Positions 63,710-64,000 of a DNA stretch of 64,000 bases are shown piece by piece (position 1 is the first letter of the stretch; each line of letters opens with the position of its first letter). The notes beneath the pieces were generated by a model. The model had not been told where the DNA came from. It searched no databases and saw only the letters and a program-made list of their open reading frames with translations. This DNA comes from Aphrocallistes beatrix (Eukaryota > Porifera > Hexactinellida > Sceptrulophora > Aphrocallistidae). The position numbers and the translations under genes are program-made. The stretch covers positions 7,909,524 through 7,973,523 of the forward strand of contig OY725488.1 of the NCBI GenBank assembly GCA_963281255.1, in the 5' to 3' direction.

Positions 63710-64000
63710 CTCCTATCTGTCTATTTATCAGCTAATAAGAATAAATATTCCTATTTCAAAGCTGTGGGCATTCAGGCTATAGTTCTGATATCATATAAGA
63801 CCATTATTGTTTATGCTTTAAGTCGATCCGTGTGTGCTGAAAAAGGAAATTGAGCTAATAGTTAATTCTTAGCTTCAGATCCATACATCTAGTTAATGAA
63901 TAGAAAATAGGAATGAAAAGTCTTGGACTAGGATTCGAGAAGTTTTTCCTCATATGGTGCATTTAAAAACTATTCCAATGAAAGTAAGAGTGTAAGCTTA
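63710..64000. other. Upstream flank of the elongase gene
   Basis: No feature recognised; it presumably includes the promoter of the minus-strand ELOVL gene. Confidence 0.4.

Noticed and set aside
1..64000. tRNA genes, rRNA genes and CRISPR arrays
   Set aside because: I looked for B-box-like GGTTCGAAT contexts with cloverleaf pairing, for rRNA and for regularly spaced identical repeats. None was convincing, and CRISPR would not be expected in this genome.

Overview
The window is eukaryotic nuclear DNA from an animal with a compact genome. About 27 protein genes or gene relics lie in 64 kb, with short GT-AG introns (often 60-170 bp), intergenic gaps of 150-350 bp inside gene clusters, and AT-rich spacers full of miniature transposons. 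The gene set points to Metazoa: an R7-type RGS protein with DEP, GGL and RGS domains, a selenocysteine glutathione peroxidase with a SECIS element, RNASEK, IMPACT, STUB1/CHIP, KDM8, TANGO6, DCAF5 and ELOVL. Compactness, gene content and modest GC would fit a sponge or another early-branching animal, but I cannot fix the lineage from sequence alone.

Layout. 1-4.6 kb: repeats and one intronless seven-helix membrane protein gene (minus strand). 4.6-18 kb: SMC5, an SDR16C-type dehydrogenase, an orphan single-pass membrane protein, an R7 RGS protein, IMPACT, and a DEP-PH-glutathione peroxidase fusion read through an in-frame TGA (Sec), with a well-formed SECIS element just downstream. 18-24 kb: two tandem ABHD1/3-type hydrolases with repeats in their introns. 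24-31.3 kb: a 720-bp hAT-like element, glutaryl-CoA dehydrogenase, a TPR-SET protein, SDE2 (with a one-base frameshift at its processing site) and RNASEK. 31.9-39.5 kb: LRRC47, an unrecognised P-loop/zinc-knuckle protein and KDM8. 40-46.8 kb: a segmental duplication with two copies of a seven-helix gene (one broken), a truncated 5' copy of the next gene (TANGO6), a dead Tc1-like transposase and a hAT-like insertion. 46.8-58.2 kb: TANGO6, STUB1, and DCAF5, whose introns host a coiled-coil gene (same strand) and PAF1 (opposite strand). 58.2-64 kb: fold-back repeats, an STMP1-like micropeptide, WDR18, FAM210 and a seven-exon ELOVL elongase.

Most genes are unrelated housekeeping functions: genome stability (SMC5, SDE2), chromatin and transcription (PAF1, KDM8, TPR-SET), protein quality control (STUB1, DCAF5), lipid and redox metabolism (SDR, GPx, ABHD, GCDH, ELOVL), and signalling (RGS, IMPACT). 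From 4.6 to 61.3 kb nearly every gene is on the + strand, tightly spaced, with a splice-acceptor-like AG close upstream of the ATG. This raises the untested possibility of operon-like transcription with spliced-leader addition. The most distinctive objects are the DEP-PH-selenoGPx fusion, the doubly nested DCAF5 locus, the SDE2 break, and the duplicated seven-helix gene family.
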